From contig OX104130.1 in the NCBI GenBank assembly GCA_944470555.2, forward strand, positions 58,623,491 through 58,687,490: a stretch of 64,000 bases of DNA. The letters run 5' to 3'. This DNA comes from Heterobilharzia americana. Lineage: Eukaryota > Platyhelminthes > Trematoda > Strigeidida > Schistosomatidae. Each line of letters begins with the position of its first letter. Position 1 is the stretch's first letter. The notes beneath the pieces are model-generated. The model saw only the letters and a program-made list of their open reading frames with translations, made no database searches and was not told the origin of the DNA. A program made the translations under genes and the position numbers. Of the stretch, positions 1 to 10,739 are shown in pieces.

Positions 1-208
1 TCATTTGTTGTCCTCCCACTCCACAACTCCAGAATTTTCCATCTCATCAGATATAAATAGCCATAGATTTTGATATGTAACTATTAATCCTGTGTTTCCT
101 TGACTTACTACCTTATTGCTAATCCTGGATTTCAAATCTCCATTTATTTCTGCGTGTTAAAATTATGTTATGATGTTATTACTAGCTAATAATTCATTTC
201 AATTGTAG

Positions 209-236
209 GCTGTTTGGAGCTGATGAAAAGCCATGA
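209..236 (+). CDS. possible terminal exon of an upstream gene
   Basis: A pyrimidine-rich stretch ending in an AG acceptor (207-208) is followed by a short open stretch reading LFGADEKP and a TGA at 234-236. AATAAA follows at once (237-242). This looks like a last exon plus polyadenylation signal of a + strand gene lying mainly left of the window. The piece is too short to name a protein and may be chance. Confidence 0.25.
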
Positions 237-2060
237 AATAAAATGAGCTTATTTTATTCTGCAAATGTCTTTGTTCTTGCATTGTTCAGATTTTTTAAGG
301 GAACTAAATGTATGACATTTCCTAATTACTGTTAGCCATAGAAATCACTCAGGTTTATAGTGCATTAAATCATAAAATAGGATTTAACTTTTAAGGATAA
401 AGCAATGGAACTACTCCTGTATCTAACAGTAATGCGTGATTGCTATTAGTCGAATGTGTTACCGCGAACTTTTTTAAGATACATACCTAAATGCCTTAAG
501 CGCTACTTGCCTAAATGCAGTCATTTTATCCAGAATATTATTCAACTGCATCAAAAGGACATCTTCATGTTTGTGCAGTCGATTAGTGTTGTCTAAATTC
601 CCAATAAGATGCAATAGTTTTCGCTTATTAAGTTATATTTTTGTGTCAGTCGCACTTTTGACAGTAAAACTTTTCTCACTATGTGCTGCTGCAAACATGT
701 ATCAATTTTATCTGAATTTTGAGTTTTACGTGTTATTTTCTCGAAGGTGGTTTCATCAGCACGCCTTAGCTCCGTAGAAGCGTCACCTTCAACTGAATCA
801 CTTCATTTTCAGGTTTCATGTCAAATATGAATTTATGCTTCACTGATAAAAGGGTCTTCCTCTTCACTAATTTGTCCCAAAAACATAAATTTCCAATGTG
901 ATTACTCGCTGATTTCGCTTCTAGCTCTTCGTAGTTCATCATTCATTTCTTCAGGAAATCGGTAGTTACTAAACATAAACTTTTATAAATGTGCCGAGAG
1001 AGCTATTCAAGGAACATAAATTTAGGGACTGAATTTTAGCCGAAATTTACTTGTAAACTTCTCAACTACGGGTTTAACTGATATGTACTATTGAGCAACA
1101 TGAGTAATTAAAAGGCACTCACACTGACCTGCTGATTTCACTAGCCAGGCTAGAGTAGTGTAAGCAATCGACAGCTGTTGCGTTTGTTTTGTGTCGAGTA
1201 TATCAGCATTGTACTTTGAGAGATTTATCTCACAAGCCAAATTTTTCAGATCAACTGGACCTGGATGGCTGACTTAGATAAACAAGTATACTATAAATTT
1301 ATTTGCTGATTGTTTATTCATTGAACGGCATACGTTAGCATCTGACAGCTGAGTGGATTTTTTCAATTACCTAGCTGCGGTGTCCATAGGATTTTCTTTC
1401 GTCAGTGTATGACACTTGTGTTAGAGACTATACTTTGTGATCTTGTTATAGCAGTTTCTAATGAAAACTTTGTTAACACCACGTTTAGACAATTGGGGAA
1501 AAGACTCAGGTGATAGTAATGTCAACATGGAGCGTGCAGTTTGCAAAATGACCCATCCATGGTTTAGTTTAGAATTCTGATCGAAAATTTATGTCAATCT
1601 TTCACTACTTAACAAGTGGCTGAAGTAGATATATCATGAAAGTCTTCACTGTTTAACTATCTTACCCACTTGGTATGTGTAAAAGGTGGCATCGTTTTTG
1701 TTACTATCCAGAAATCTGATATACGAAGGAGCTCCTGTTAGTGGCGCTAGACATTGTGAAATAGATAGAATTTTAGCTTAACTGTGCATTATATGAGCTA
1801 AACCATATTAGCGGAAATAAATGAAGAAAGATATTAATTAAGAATGTACAGTGTGCAGGATCAAAAGAATGTTTGCTATGTGGTCCAGTTATATTCTGTG
1901 TTGTTGGGAGGATCGGCGTAAACACAAACTGCCGTTAGTATACTAGTTGTCTAGATGGGTCGCATTTTATTGTATCTCAGGGTTTCTGAGGTACTGTAGT
2001 AACGGTTTTTTGCGGGTTTTTCATTCAGTTCTTTGATTTCACATTGAGTTATCTTTTGTA
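237..2060. other. intergenic / upstream of RNPS1, nothing recognised
   Basis: AT-rich sequence with short chance ORFs only, such as 571-777. I see no homology, tandem repeat or retroelement signature. It should contain the RNPS1 promoter and 5' UTR, but no convincing core promoter element can be singled out. Confidence 0.4.
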
Positions 2061-2066
2061 GTTAAC

Positions 2067-2070
2067 AGGA
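2067..2070 (+). promoter_or_regulatory. splice acceptor one base before the RNPS1 ATG (trans- or cis-splicing)
   Basis: The start codon at 2070 sits one base after an AG (2067-2068) preceded by a T-rich tract. This fits either the 3' end of a 5'-UTR intron or a spliced-leader acceptor. Schistosomes trans-splice a subset of mRNAs, and their leader itself ends in AUG. The sequence alone cannot choose between the two. Confidence 0.4.
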
Positions 2071-2367
2071 TGCCAGATTTGAGTGGTAGTAAAAGCTCCT
2101 CAAAGACTTTGGTCTCTACCAAGAGGGCTCCAGTCAAAAGTTCAGAAAAATTCAGTCATTCTTCAAGCTCCAGACATCAGGAAAGCAAATATTCTCATTC
2201 TAAAATTTCTCGAAGTCCACCTAGACGGCGTGCTAGACGAAGTCATTCGTCAACATCCAGTTCTTCAGATTCTGGTTCATCATCGTCCGATTCTAATTCA
2301 AATGACTCTTCGGCATCCGGGTCTTCTAGTTCATCCAAAGCTTCCAAAAAATCCAATCGAGTGTCAG
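2070..2367 (+). CDS. RNPS1: RNPS1 exon 1 (SR/poly-Ser N-terminus)
   Basis: Starts at the ATG and ends in phase 1 at TCAG|GTTTGT. It encodes 99 codons rich in Ser, Lys and Arg, including a run of Ser-Asp/Ser-Asn dipeptides and the basic patch SPPRRRARRSHSS. This matches the serine-rich N-terminus of RNPS1, which is phosphorylated in animals. Confidence 0.85.
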
Positions 2368-5300
2368 GTTTGTGTGGTGCTGCTTTCGATTTTTGTGCAT
2401 TATGAATGACTTGGTAACTAAATTCACTGATACTTCTCTTAACAGCTTATTATTGGTTGAATTCCTAGTCCTACGAGAAGTTAATTCATTCCGTTATATT
2501 ATTCGAACCACAAGCTTTCTGTACTTACCTATCTATGGATTATTTTAATTTCATAAGGTATCCTCTGTTTCTAAATCTTCATATTTTTTTCGACAAATGT
2601 TATTTTCACAGTCCCTCGTTGCTGTGTAACATAAAACGACAGCTGTTTAGGTTATGAAATTGATCCTACATAAACAAATATTCAATGAAATTTCAGAATA
2701 ATGCTCTGGACTTAGTTTACTAAATCTGTTTTGGATCTTGAGAGTCAAAAATGCTGTATGAATGATTAGTCTAAAACTCTTGGTAAAATAATGATTAAAA
2801 CGCGGACTGTCAGAAGTGCTTATTGTCATCATCACTTTACATGTTTTAGCTGAGAACCATGTGTACTTACATCTGTAGCCTGCAACTAGCATATAAAACT
2901 TCTTGGAGTTTTCAAATTATTTTTAGTACTTTAGTATTTCATTGTTAGTAATTCAACCGTATCCACCGAAAGTCTTTCTTTGACTTTGTCTAATTACATC
3001 TTAGAGTAACTTTTTTGGCGTTGGTCGCGTTTATACGTGTAGTTTACGAATTGAATATCAGTTATATTGCAGTGGCGTTGCTGATCAGAACGGATATAAG
3101 TAGTATATATTGAGAGGGTGGCAGAAATCAGGGGATTACCAGCAATGGGTGAAGATTCTGCCCAGAGAAATTCAAGAGACAATGTGGGCATATTAAGAGG
3201 AAATGAAGAGAGAAGCAGAAGGGGAAATGGAGCACATTATGCAAATGTCAGTCTTAATGCAGGGTGTACAACATTTGATGATTACTGTACAAGATGTCAG
3301 CAATAAACATTCCTTCCTTCATCTCCTTCTTATCGTTTTCTACAATTGATGTCGCTGCTTCCGGGCGTAATGATGATTCTGTGGCATACAGCGTTAGAAG
3401 ATGGAGACATCAAGGTCTTCCTCAGGGACTTCGAATGGGTCGCGTAGCTGGTGGATGTCCAGAAACCAAAAGCAAAGGTCGTGGTGCTCGACATGTTGCC
3501 GTGGGCTCGAACGGAAGCGTCATATGACGGCGTGGAACGTGCGGATGTGAAGGAGACTTGGCAGAGAATGGTTGAACGCCTGGAGGCGGAGTTTGACAGC
3601 CCAGTGAACAGGGAGCTGGCGATGCAGCAGTTCCGGAGCATGAAACTTGGAAGAGACGAATGTCTGCTGGGATTGGCTGTAAAGTTGGCAAAACTACTTT
3701 GACGAGCACTTCTCACTTTGGATGAGGACTCCCAGACACAATTGCTGACTCCACAATTTACCGAGTGTCCCGAATGCCATCGCCCAGCAGCTACGACTAG
3801 TAAACGCAGTCCAAACCATGGATATTACTGAGCTAGCCAAGGTCACCAGACAGCTAACTGGTACGGCAGTAGCTGTGGTGCAGTCACCAAAAGTAAATAA
3901 TTGTAGAAAACGACAAAAAGGAGACGAAAGAAGGAATGTTTATTGCTGACATCTTGTACAGTAATCATCAAATGTTGTACACCCTGCATTAAGACTGACA
4001 TTTGCATAATGTGCTCCATTTCCCCTTCTGCTTCTCTCTTCATTTCCTCTTAATATGCCCACATTGTCTCTTGAATTTCTCTGGGCAGAATCTTCACCCA
4101 TTGCTGGTAATCCCCTGATTTCTGCCACCCTCTCAATATATACTACTTATATCCGTTCTGATCAGCAACGCCCACTACAATATTATTTGCTCAGCATGTC
4201 TATTCAAAGTACGTTTTTGTGAAACCTACATAGTTGAACATTTCAACAGCTTTAAAAAAATCAGATACGTCTTCATATTTTATACTACAATAGTTAGTGA
4301 TGTCTCAGTCTTACTTTAAGTATGAATCCAAATGTTGAGCTGAATTGCATTATGAAGCGAAATTCAGTTTTCTGAAAAGTACAAACCTAATTCGTAGTTT
4401 TTCCGTTGGAAGAAACTAGTACGTATAGAATAAAAACTCCTTATCCGTTCATTTTTAGAATCCTTCTTTGGCTTCTGATTAGGAGTTAGTCGGTATTCTT
4501 GAAACGTTCACTTTTTCATTTAATCAGTAAGTAACTTCAAATGCTAAAGTTCGTTTTTTCATTCGTATTTATGATTTCGATTTTATGCTGACTGCAGATT
4601 TAAAGCAACCTAACGAACGTCCTCCCACATCCAGTCAGTCAACTTCTGTTCATTCGAAAGTAAACGATAAGACTATTCAGATGCCGCATAAATTAGCAGA
4701 GTCCAGTGATCCAAAGAAGAAGATCACCTCAACAACCTCGAAAGAAGAGTCCAGCAGGTCTGAGTCTAATCCAAGTCAGTTTCAGTTGATCATGCCAAAG
4801 TTTCAGATAACTCTGGTGTTACCGGGTCTGTAGCAGTAGCTGTACAGGAATCTGAAGAGAAAACTACAGATGCATCTAAAAACCGAAATCGAGACAAATC
4901 TTCGCATAACGTATCTAAAACTAACAAGGAAAATAATGTGGAAAAAACTCTTCCTAACGTTGACAGTTCGTCTGAAGTTCAATTTACTCGTGTGCTGATT
5001 GAGAAGCTTACAAAAAATATAACGAGAGTGAGTTTTTCGTTTGTAATTTTCACTATGAGAATTTATTTTCTTTTAATAACATCGGATTAATGTTTTACAA
5101 CCATCTGAAATTGGACTATAATACTTGGAAATATCCATTGTGTTCTCTGCGCTTTAGAAGTTTAGACGTAATGCTAAGCACTCTGGAGACAGTATATCTT
5201 GTAGTGTTTGTAGACCTCATCGGACTGGAGTAGTTCGTCAGAGCGTATCTGTTTAATGTTGTCTGACCTCTGGGTGATAACTATATTATAACCCCAACCA

Positions 5301-7866
5301 ACACAACTAGCTTTTTTAAATATTATTTCTTGTGAACAAATCAAAATATATATTTGTGTACAATCGTTCATAAGTTTTCAGGTTATTAGCTTGCATACTG
5401 ATTTTTGCAATGCTGCAATCAGAAAACAAAAGAACTTGAACTCAACAAGATTAGAAAAGTATTGAGTGGTTTTTTCTGGCTTTTCATAATATTTGGATAG
5501 GATAGTTTTGTGGCGTAAAAAATCACTTTCCATTTGTGCTTGTTGAGTGTCTAGTATACACTTTATTTATCGAAAACAAATGTATAATATACACTAAAAT
5601 ATCATTGGTCGGTCAAATGATGGTTGTGCGCAATTTCGCATCGAAAAAGTAAATTGTCTGAAGAATTACTTTTGAGTTGTCTTGCTTTTTAGGCTCATAT
5701 TCAGGAGATATTCTCTGTTTGGGGTCAAATTCATTCTGTCGATCTTCCACCTGATCGTATTCACCCGGAATTCAATAGAGGATATGGCTATGTTGAGTAT
5801 GTTGATGCGAAGTCAGCCAGTGATGCAGTAAGTTTCATGAATGGTGGACAAATAGATGGACAAGAGGTTAGAGTTTCTGAGGTCTATTCACGTCCGGCAC
5901 ACACTAGTGATCGTGAAGGACGAACGGATGAAAGAGCAGGCTACCGGTGAGTAATTCATTCTTATCGGTTCATTTCTGGTGATGATTAACTTCACACGTG
6001 TGTGTAGGGATTTTGTTATGATGCGGAGTTGTGAGAACGAACGATAATAATTAACGATTGATAGTCGAGGGTTGAGACGATGCAACACGAGCGATTTGCA
6101 GAGAGAAACCAAAAGACTGGAAATCAAATGAGTTTATAGTATCTCTGACTGAAAACGTTTATTAGTGAAAACAGACTTTATTTATAGAGTTTACAGTAAC
6201 CTTGAAAGGCAAGAAATAATCAGTTCATTTAAAGAGGCACGAGCCAATCAGAACGCTGTTGGGTCATGCGAAATATGACCCATGCGCGGAAAAAAGAGGG
6301 CGAAGTAAAACAGTTCAAACATACCCAAACTGTCAGTATGAAATATAAGGGATTTAAGCATCCTTAAGAAGTTTTTTCCTACTATGTTGTGAAAAGATGG
6401 AAAATTTGTAAGCAGTAAAGTTGAGGATGAAAATTCATTTTCCTATTCACCTTTGGAGATCAACGTTGATGCTGTTTAGTTTTAATTTGATGCTAGGGTT
6501 TTTGTTTTCGAAATTTTAGCACTATAGCTTCAATAATTGAGTTGTAAATGAACTCAACCCTTCGTCAGTCGAATTTATTCACTATAATGCTATGGTATCC
6601 GTTCTTATCTGTTGAGTACTTTGTTGATTGCCAAAAGTCTTTTCATTCAACTTCAGCTCAGGTTATTCGTAATCCAGTGTTTTGTCGTCAAGATTAGTAA
6701 GGAAATCGACTTTGCTTATGTTCGGGTTTCATTATTGTTATATTCTTATTTTGACATTTTTTTTTTATCTCCCTATGTATATATATGTTTCTGTTAACTT
6801 TTTATTGTAGCAAACGAGGACATGATTTATCTAAGCGTAATCGTGATAGGTCACGCGATGAACATACTTCAAAAAGTTTAAATGATTCCACAGAGCACAA
6901 TCGTTCTAAAGAAGATTCGAGTAAAAAACACACCTCCCATAGCCATTCACGAAACCACGATAGACAAGATCGTCCTCGACTTCATGAACGTAATGAAGAC
7001 CGTGAGCGTATGAAACAGCGTGAACGCGAACGACCACCGCGTGGTCGTTCAGATGGCGTTGATAAACTTAAACGAATAAGACGTGGCAGCAGTGGTAGTC
7101 CATTTGCTAATCGGTCAACTGATCGCCCTCGCTCTCCTATCCAGGTTCCCGTTACCGCAGACCTAGTAAGTTAATAGTGTCCGAATATTTTCCTCTTCAT
7201 GATTCTTAATTCTACTGATTTTGTTAATTTAGGGTGTTACCTAGCCTTCGAAATTTTCAAGTGATTAAATAATATAAAAGCAGTAAGTGGTGTCCTCATA
7301 AAACAGTGATGTGAGCACACTTAGAACATCAGTGCTCGCAAAAAACGAGAAATTCTATCTAAGGACTGAATTCACTTTTTCCTGAGATATTTCTGTCTAT
7401 TTTTGCTACCCACTTAACTGCTACTAGACTTATCGTTTATTCAAGCATTTCGTATACTTGATCTTGGGCCATTGTTAGTTAATGGGTAAATTTCACTATT
7501 TACGACTGTGATTACATAAATCGGTCTGATTGTCAGGTTTATACACTGGTGTCCATAAAGATCTTGGAAAGCGTTATCTTAATGTCATACCATAATTCTC
7601 AATCTCTAATTGTGTTTATAGGTCCTCCAGGCACGCGAACGGCTCCGAAACGACCCAGGTCTCGTAGTCCTAAAGGAAAACCACAATCAGGACCCAATCG
7701 AGGGGATGGGAAACCTGCAAATGTTGGTCGTCATGATAGAAAGGCATCATCACGTTCATCGTCCTCGTCTTCTTCTAATTCAGGTTCATCTTCTACTTCA
7801 TCATCGAGTTCGGGCTCTGGCTCTAGCTCATCATCTAGTTCCAGTTCCTCTCGCTCACGTTCGTAA
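2070..7866 (+). CDS. RNPS1: RNPS1 orthologue (RNA-binding protein with serine-rich domain), five exons
   Basis: RNPS1 is a nuclear splicing activator that joins the exon junction complex (ASAP/PSAP) through its RRM. Exons: 2070-2367, 4598-5027, 5693-5946, 6811-7165 and 7622-7866. In order they encode an S/K/R-rich N-terminus, a linker, one RRM, an R/D/E/K-rich region and a poly-Ser/RS tail. The RRM shows RNP2-like VLIEKLTKNITR, then AHIQEIFSVWGQI, RNP1-like RGYGYVEY and NGGQIDGQEV. The last matches the MDGGQIDGQE signature of animal RNPS1. AATAAA lies 42 nt past the stop. About 500 residues against roughly 300 in vertebrates; the extra length is low-complexity linker. Two frame conflicts need attention. 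In exon 2 the frame switches between 4770 and 4830; a 59-nt intron 4775-4833 or a 1-nt indel would restore it. At exon 4/5 the canonical donor gives phase 0 but the RS frame needs phase 1. The family call is very secure; exact junctions at these two places are not. Confidence 0.9.
3068..3352 (+). repeat. LTR-like repeat, left arm of inverted pair
   Basis: About 285 bp beginning near GGCGTTGCTGATCAG, with a TATA-like GGATATAAG and a downstream CAATAAACATTC polyadenylation-type signal. This is the promoter-then-AATAAA layout of a retroelement LTR. The arm is present inverted at 3897-4183 (translated segments identical) and as a diverged single copy at 12545-12792. Confidence 0.7.
3353..3896 (+). 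pseudogene. degenerate gag-like fragment (Ty3/gypsy type)
   Basis: One open piece (3451-3702) reads KETWQRMVERLEAEFDSPV and QQFRSMKLGRDECLLGLAVK. In other frames it continues with LDEDSQTQLLTPQF and ITELAKVTRQLTG. This pattern resembles retrotransposon Gag around the capsid C-terminal domain. At least two frameshifts break it. No protease or RT follows, so the cassette cannot be autonomous. Confidence 0.55.
3897..4183 (-). repeat. LTR-like repeat, right arm (inverted)
   Basis: Reverse complement of 3068-3352; the 62-codon translation is identical in both arms. Together with the gag remnant it forms a 1.1-kb inverted cassette inside RNPS1 intron 1. Confidence 0.7.
4598..5027 (+). CDS. RNPS1: RNPS1 exon 2 (linker and first RRM strand), with an internal frame conflict
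   Basis: Acceptor CTGCAG|AT gives GAT-TTA-AAG in frame with exon 1. The frame stays open to a TAG at 4831-4833. The frame that leads into the RRM (VLIEKLTKNITR) is closed upstream by a TAA at 4767-4769. The switch must therefore occur between 4770 and 4830. Removing 4775-4833 (GTCAGT...CTGTAG, 59 nt) or 4775-4806 (32 nt) joins the frames exactly, as would one missing base. The exon ends in phase 0 at ACGAGA|GTGAGT. Confidence 0.75.
5693..5946 (+). CDS. RNPS1: RNPS1 exon 3 (core of the RRM)
   Basis: The T-rich acceptor CTTTTTAG is followed by AHIQEIFSVWGQI, VDLPPDRIHPEFN, the RNP1 segment RGYGYVEY and NGGQIDGQEV. The aromatic residues of RNP1 are kept. It ends in phase 2 at TACCG|GTGAGT. This exon is the strongest evidence for RNPS1, because the GGQIDGQE stretch is distinctive of that family. 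Confidence 0.92.
5995..6315 (-). repeat. dispersed ~310-bp repeat (copy 1, inside RNPS1 intron 3)
   Basis: Aligns in inverse orientation with 41990-42305, by eye roughly three quarters identical over the full length. Shared blocks include GCCAATCAGAACGCT and the reverse complement of a TATAAATAG box. The family is unknown to me; the promoter-like layout suggests an LTR or Penelope-type terminal repeat. Confidence 0.65.
6811..7165 (+). CDS. RNPS1: RNPS1 exon 4 (charged RS/RD-like region)
   Basis: TTGTAG|C completes the Arg codon split with exon 3. It encodes KRGHDLSKRNRDRSRDEH, then His/Ser/Arg-rich and RERERPPRGR stretches, ending SPIQVPVTADL before the canonical donor CTA|GTAAGT (phase 0). 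The weaker donor four bases on, GTAA|GTTAAT (phase 1), would keep the downstream RS frame. Confidence 0.8.
7622..7866 (+). CDS. RNPS1: RNPS1 exon 5 (terminal RS / poly-Ser tail)
   Basis: After TTTATAG the frame GPPGTRTAPKRPRSRSPKGK runs into a poly-Ser tail ending SSRSRS and TAA at 7864-7866, as expected for the SR-rich C-terminus. Canonical phase-0 splicing would instead read the frame VLQARERLRNDPG, which ends at 7897 and looks non-native. So an alternative donor in exon 4 or a missing G at this junction is likely. Confidence 0.75.
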
Positions 7867-7907
7867 CCAACTTCCGATAGTTTTGTTCTCCCTATAATTC
7901 ACGATGT

Positions 7908-7913
7908 AATAAA
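7908..7913 (+). terminator. AATAAA polyadenylation signal of RNPS1
   Basis: A perfect AATAAA 42 nt after the stop codon, followed by a T-rich stretch. It is the natural 3' end of this gene. Confidence 0.75.
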
Positions 7914-9700
7914 TTTTGTTTTTCAGATACAAATATTTTGTTGTGTACTTATAAGTACCCTGAATTACTCAAATATTTTCATGCATCTTTGACTAAATTA
8001 GATGTTCGTTGGTGTTCGCTTCTGTTACCTGAGATGAAACATTAGTCTAATAGGGAAGTATTTCCAAAGTGCATTGTAAATTCATTTGTTGTACCGTTCT
8101 TCTAGTTATTCGACGGATGAATATTATTTGTTTGTCTCAGTAACTTTATGCCGACAGTCGATCAAAGCATAAGTTTTACTCGGTAACTGTTTTTCCTCCA
8201 ACGTTTCACAGGTGTGTACTTGTTGGTGGTCATGGCTGTCTAGTTCAGATTTAAAAACATGTGTAACCACCACCACGAAGAATTATCTTCTACGCCCTTA
8301 AGTACTCCAGGAATGTTGGATTACTGTTAAAAATGAATGGATATGCAAATACATGTGATTAAAGTCATGATATCTATTTTTTCGTGAAACATGAAGTGCA
8401 AACGTTTCATAGATATTGAATACGGTTAGGGTTATCAACCTTTTGGATACTTCGGGTCAGGCTCTGCATAAAATTCATTCTCATTATCGTGAGTTGTCAC
8501 ATGTGGCGTACATCAACTGGTGACAGTTGTTCATGTAAAATAGTCCAGTTTACGTTCATGTAATTTCCTAGTAGCTACAAAATTAGTTTTTAGGACTCTT
8601 TACGTACACTTTTAAGTAACAACAGCGCGAAGTTATGGCGAATGTTCTGAAGGGGTATAGTAAGTTTTAAAGAAAAAATAGATATTGCTATCTAAGTTAA
8701 ATTCAGTAAAGGTGATGAGAAAAGCGTCATTTTCTGAAAATGAATTTCTTTATGAATGAAAGTAACGATTACGAAATAATGGGCGCAAAGACAATAAAAA
8801 TAATTTCGTTAAAGCGAGGAAAACAACTATGACTAGTGATACTTCTGACCGGAAAATAAATAAGTGGTGTTTGAACCAGAGTCTAAGCTTTTTTAATACC
8901 ATGACCCACTTTTTTTAACCACTTATCGAAAACTAAGTTCTCGTGAAGGTAGATTATATTTGTTGTGGAGTGTATCAATGCCTTCAAGATACCTCAACAA
9001 ACCCCAGGATTCCTTGAAAGCATTCAAAGCATGCTGAAAACTCGCGAAAGACCACTTGATCGTACGTGTGAGATCTAAATTGGTCAAATGTCTTTCTTGA
9101 GATACAAAAAAGTTGAAAGTATAAAATTACCGTTGCTTTTTGTATACATTTTGACTTGACAACAAACCCTTTGACCTTCTGCAGCTTTCTGTTCATAAGG
9201 AATCAAGTGACCCTTTCGATTGAGCTTCAAGAGTTCATAACGTATGTAAATCTAAAGGACATATGCATATTGTCTTTGTCTTCTGATATTTGAAATCGAT
9301 GATATACTTCTAAGGTGTTTAGGTTTACCGCATACTAGACTGGTTACCAACTGGTTTTCTAAGCTCATGCATGACCTAGATGGGATTGATTCGCTATCTT
9401 GCGTTGGTGACTGTCTCAGCCCAGAGGAATAACAGCAGAATGCTGAACTGAAAGCCTACTGGCTGTATATACTAGATTAAAAAGCTGTACATTCTAACGA
9501 AATAAACCCATGATTTATGTAGGAAAATATAACCAACTCTAAATAGGTATCTGACCTTCAACGAATAAATAGTCAGTTAACCGTAATGTATACCCAGGAT
9601 AAAAAGGTCATTTGATGGCAGCGTAGACCTGTCGTCAGACGAAACTTTCCTATCTCAAGTATGTGGACGATAGTGTTTTGCTGTCCAGCAAGACAAAGGC
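7914..9700. other. intergenic, nothing recognised
   Basis: AT-rich DNA between the RNPS1 3' end and the first SINE pair. Only short chance ORFs are present, such as 8984-9196 minus. Confidence 0.4.
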
Positions 9701-9714
9701 TGCTCAAATAATAT

Positions 9715-9905
9715 TTTAGGTTGGAATTCATCATGAATTGACACCAGCTGGAGGAACAATGGGAACCTGAAAGCACTAGACGGCTGTTTCGTCCTAGTAT
9801 GGGACTCCTCTGCAGTGCGCGTCCATGACCTCACCCAGCCAAGGAGCGAACCCAGGACCTTCAGGTTCCGTAGTCAGCACGTTAACTTTGAACCATTGGT
9901 TCGGA
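9715..9905 (-). mobile_element. tRNA-like SINE with decayed hammerhead ribozyme
   Basis: The reverse complement aligns with the SINE arms at 13050-13660. It shares the segment CCTGAAGGTCCTGGGTTCG (B-box region), the hammerhead block AGGAGTCCCATACTAGGACGAAACAGC and the 3' end ...TCATGATGAATT. The hammerhead core reads CAGAGGA instead of CUGANGA, so self-cleavage is probably lost. Confidence 0.7.
9773..9818 (-). ncRNA. mutated hammerhead ribozyme motif
   Basis: On the - strand stem I (GCACUG with UAGUGC), stem II (GUCC...GGAC) and GAAAC are all present. The invariant CUGA is changed to CAGA. It is a relic of the ribozyme in the SINE family at 13.1-13.6 kb. Confidence 0.55.
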
Positions 9906-9929
9906 GTCCAATGGTCCCTACCTCCTACT

Positions 9930-10010
9930 AGGAGGAAGCAGCTATCCAATGCTTCCAATATTTTCTCCAACTGTTGTCAGTCCATGATGAATTTCATCTT
10001 AAAATCAATG
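9930..10010 (+). mobile_element. 3' fragment of the same SINE, opposite orientation
   Basis: ACTAGGAGGAAGCAGCTATCC followed by the family's 3' tail (GTCAGTCCATGATGAAT, then an A-rich end) repeats in + orientation what 9715-9905 carries in - orientation. The two therefore form a head-to-head inverted pair, as at 13 kb. Confidence 0.6.
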
Positions 10011-10099
10011 AATAAACCTCCAGATAATCAAATAATAGTTAGTCAGTGAGCGGCCAGTGCCCGAAAGTATGATATGCATTTTGCACCATCGAAGTTTAA

Positions 10100-10730
10100 A
10101 CTGCTTCCACAAGATTGGCAAGAGTCTGTACCTGCATTCACCCTTATCGGCGAACCGTTGGAAAGTTTGCCTACTTTGCTAGTCGTGTGATTCCAGGTGC
10201 GACTCATGAGATTTCTGACTGCATGCCGGAAATCAGAGTATTATGGACCAATCTGGAACACATTTACTGCCATCGTGATGCCAGCCTTGCAGTAAAAGGT
10301 CGGGTATACAAAGTATCGGTGCTGGCAGTTCTCTTCTATTTCTGTGAAACCTCTCCAAGCAGAGGAAGTCTAACGACTCCTCATTTTCTATCACCGGACT
10401 ATTTGCACTGTGTGGAAACACCATGTATGGGATTCTGATATGAGGCAGTGTATGTTCGGGTGTTACACAGATCGTTATTTGTTGAATGTAGACGTCTTGA
10501 AGCACTGGCTTCGATGTCTCGGACATGTGATACACGCGTCACCCCGGCGGCCTCCACACCACTCAGTTTCGCATTACCTTGTAACTGGTTGAAAGAAGCG
10601 GTGTGGTGGTAACTGGATGACATAGTGCTGTGGAGAATAGTTGTGTGGAGTTGGTACTTGTAAGTACCTGACGACTCCCCAGATAGAGGACATGGAACTC
10701 GGTGGCTTGTAATGTTAGCAGAGATGGCTC
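10100..10730 (+). mobile_element. 3' fragment of a non-LTR retrotransposon (second schistosome family)
   Basis: Broken frames carry pieces typical of the C-terminal RT region of this family: AVKGRVYKVSVLAVLFY, then VFGCYTDRYLLNVDVLKHWL and RCLGHVIHASPRRPP. The LKHRLRWLGHV-like motif recurs at 22.4, 27.7 and 56.0 kb. No intact ORF; 5'-truncated. Confidence 0.65.
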
Positions 10731-10739
10731 AAAACTAAA

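Larger units (their letters stand above)
2368..4597 (+). other. RNPS1 intron 1
   Basis: GT...AG intron of 2.2 kb (GTTTGT to TGCAG). Its middle third is the inverted LTR-like/gag cassette described separately; the rest is AT-rich with no recognised feature. Confidence 0.75.

Noticed and set aside
2083..2409. 108-codon ORF overlapping RNPS1 exon 1 in another frame
   Set aside because: Shadow of the low-complexity SR-coding exon; no motif.
3118..3306. 62-codon ORF repeated at 3940-4128 and 12596-12784 as a small gene family
   Set aside because: It lies within a non-coding LTR-like repeat with TATA and AATAAA; conservation follows the repeat, not the frame.
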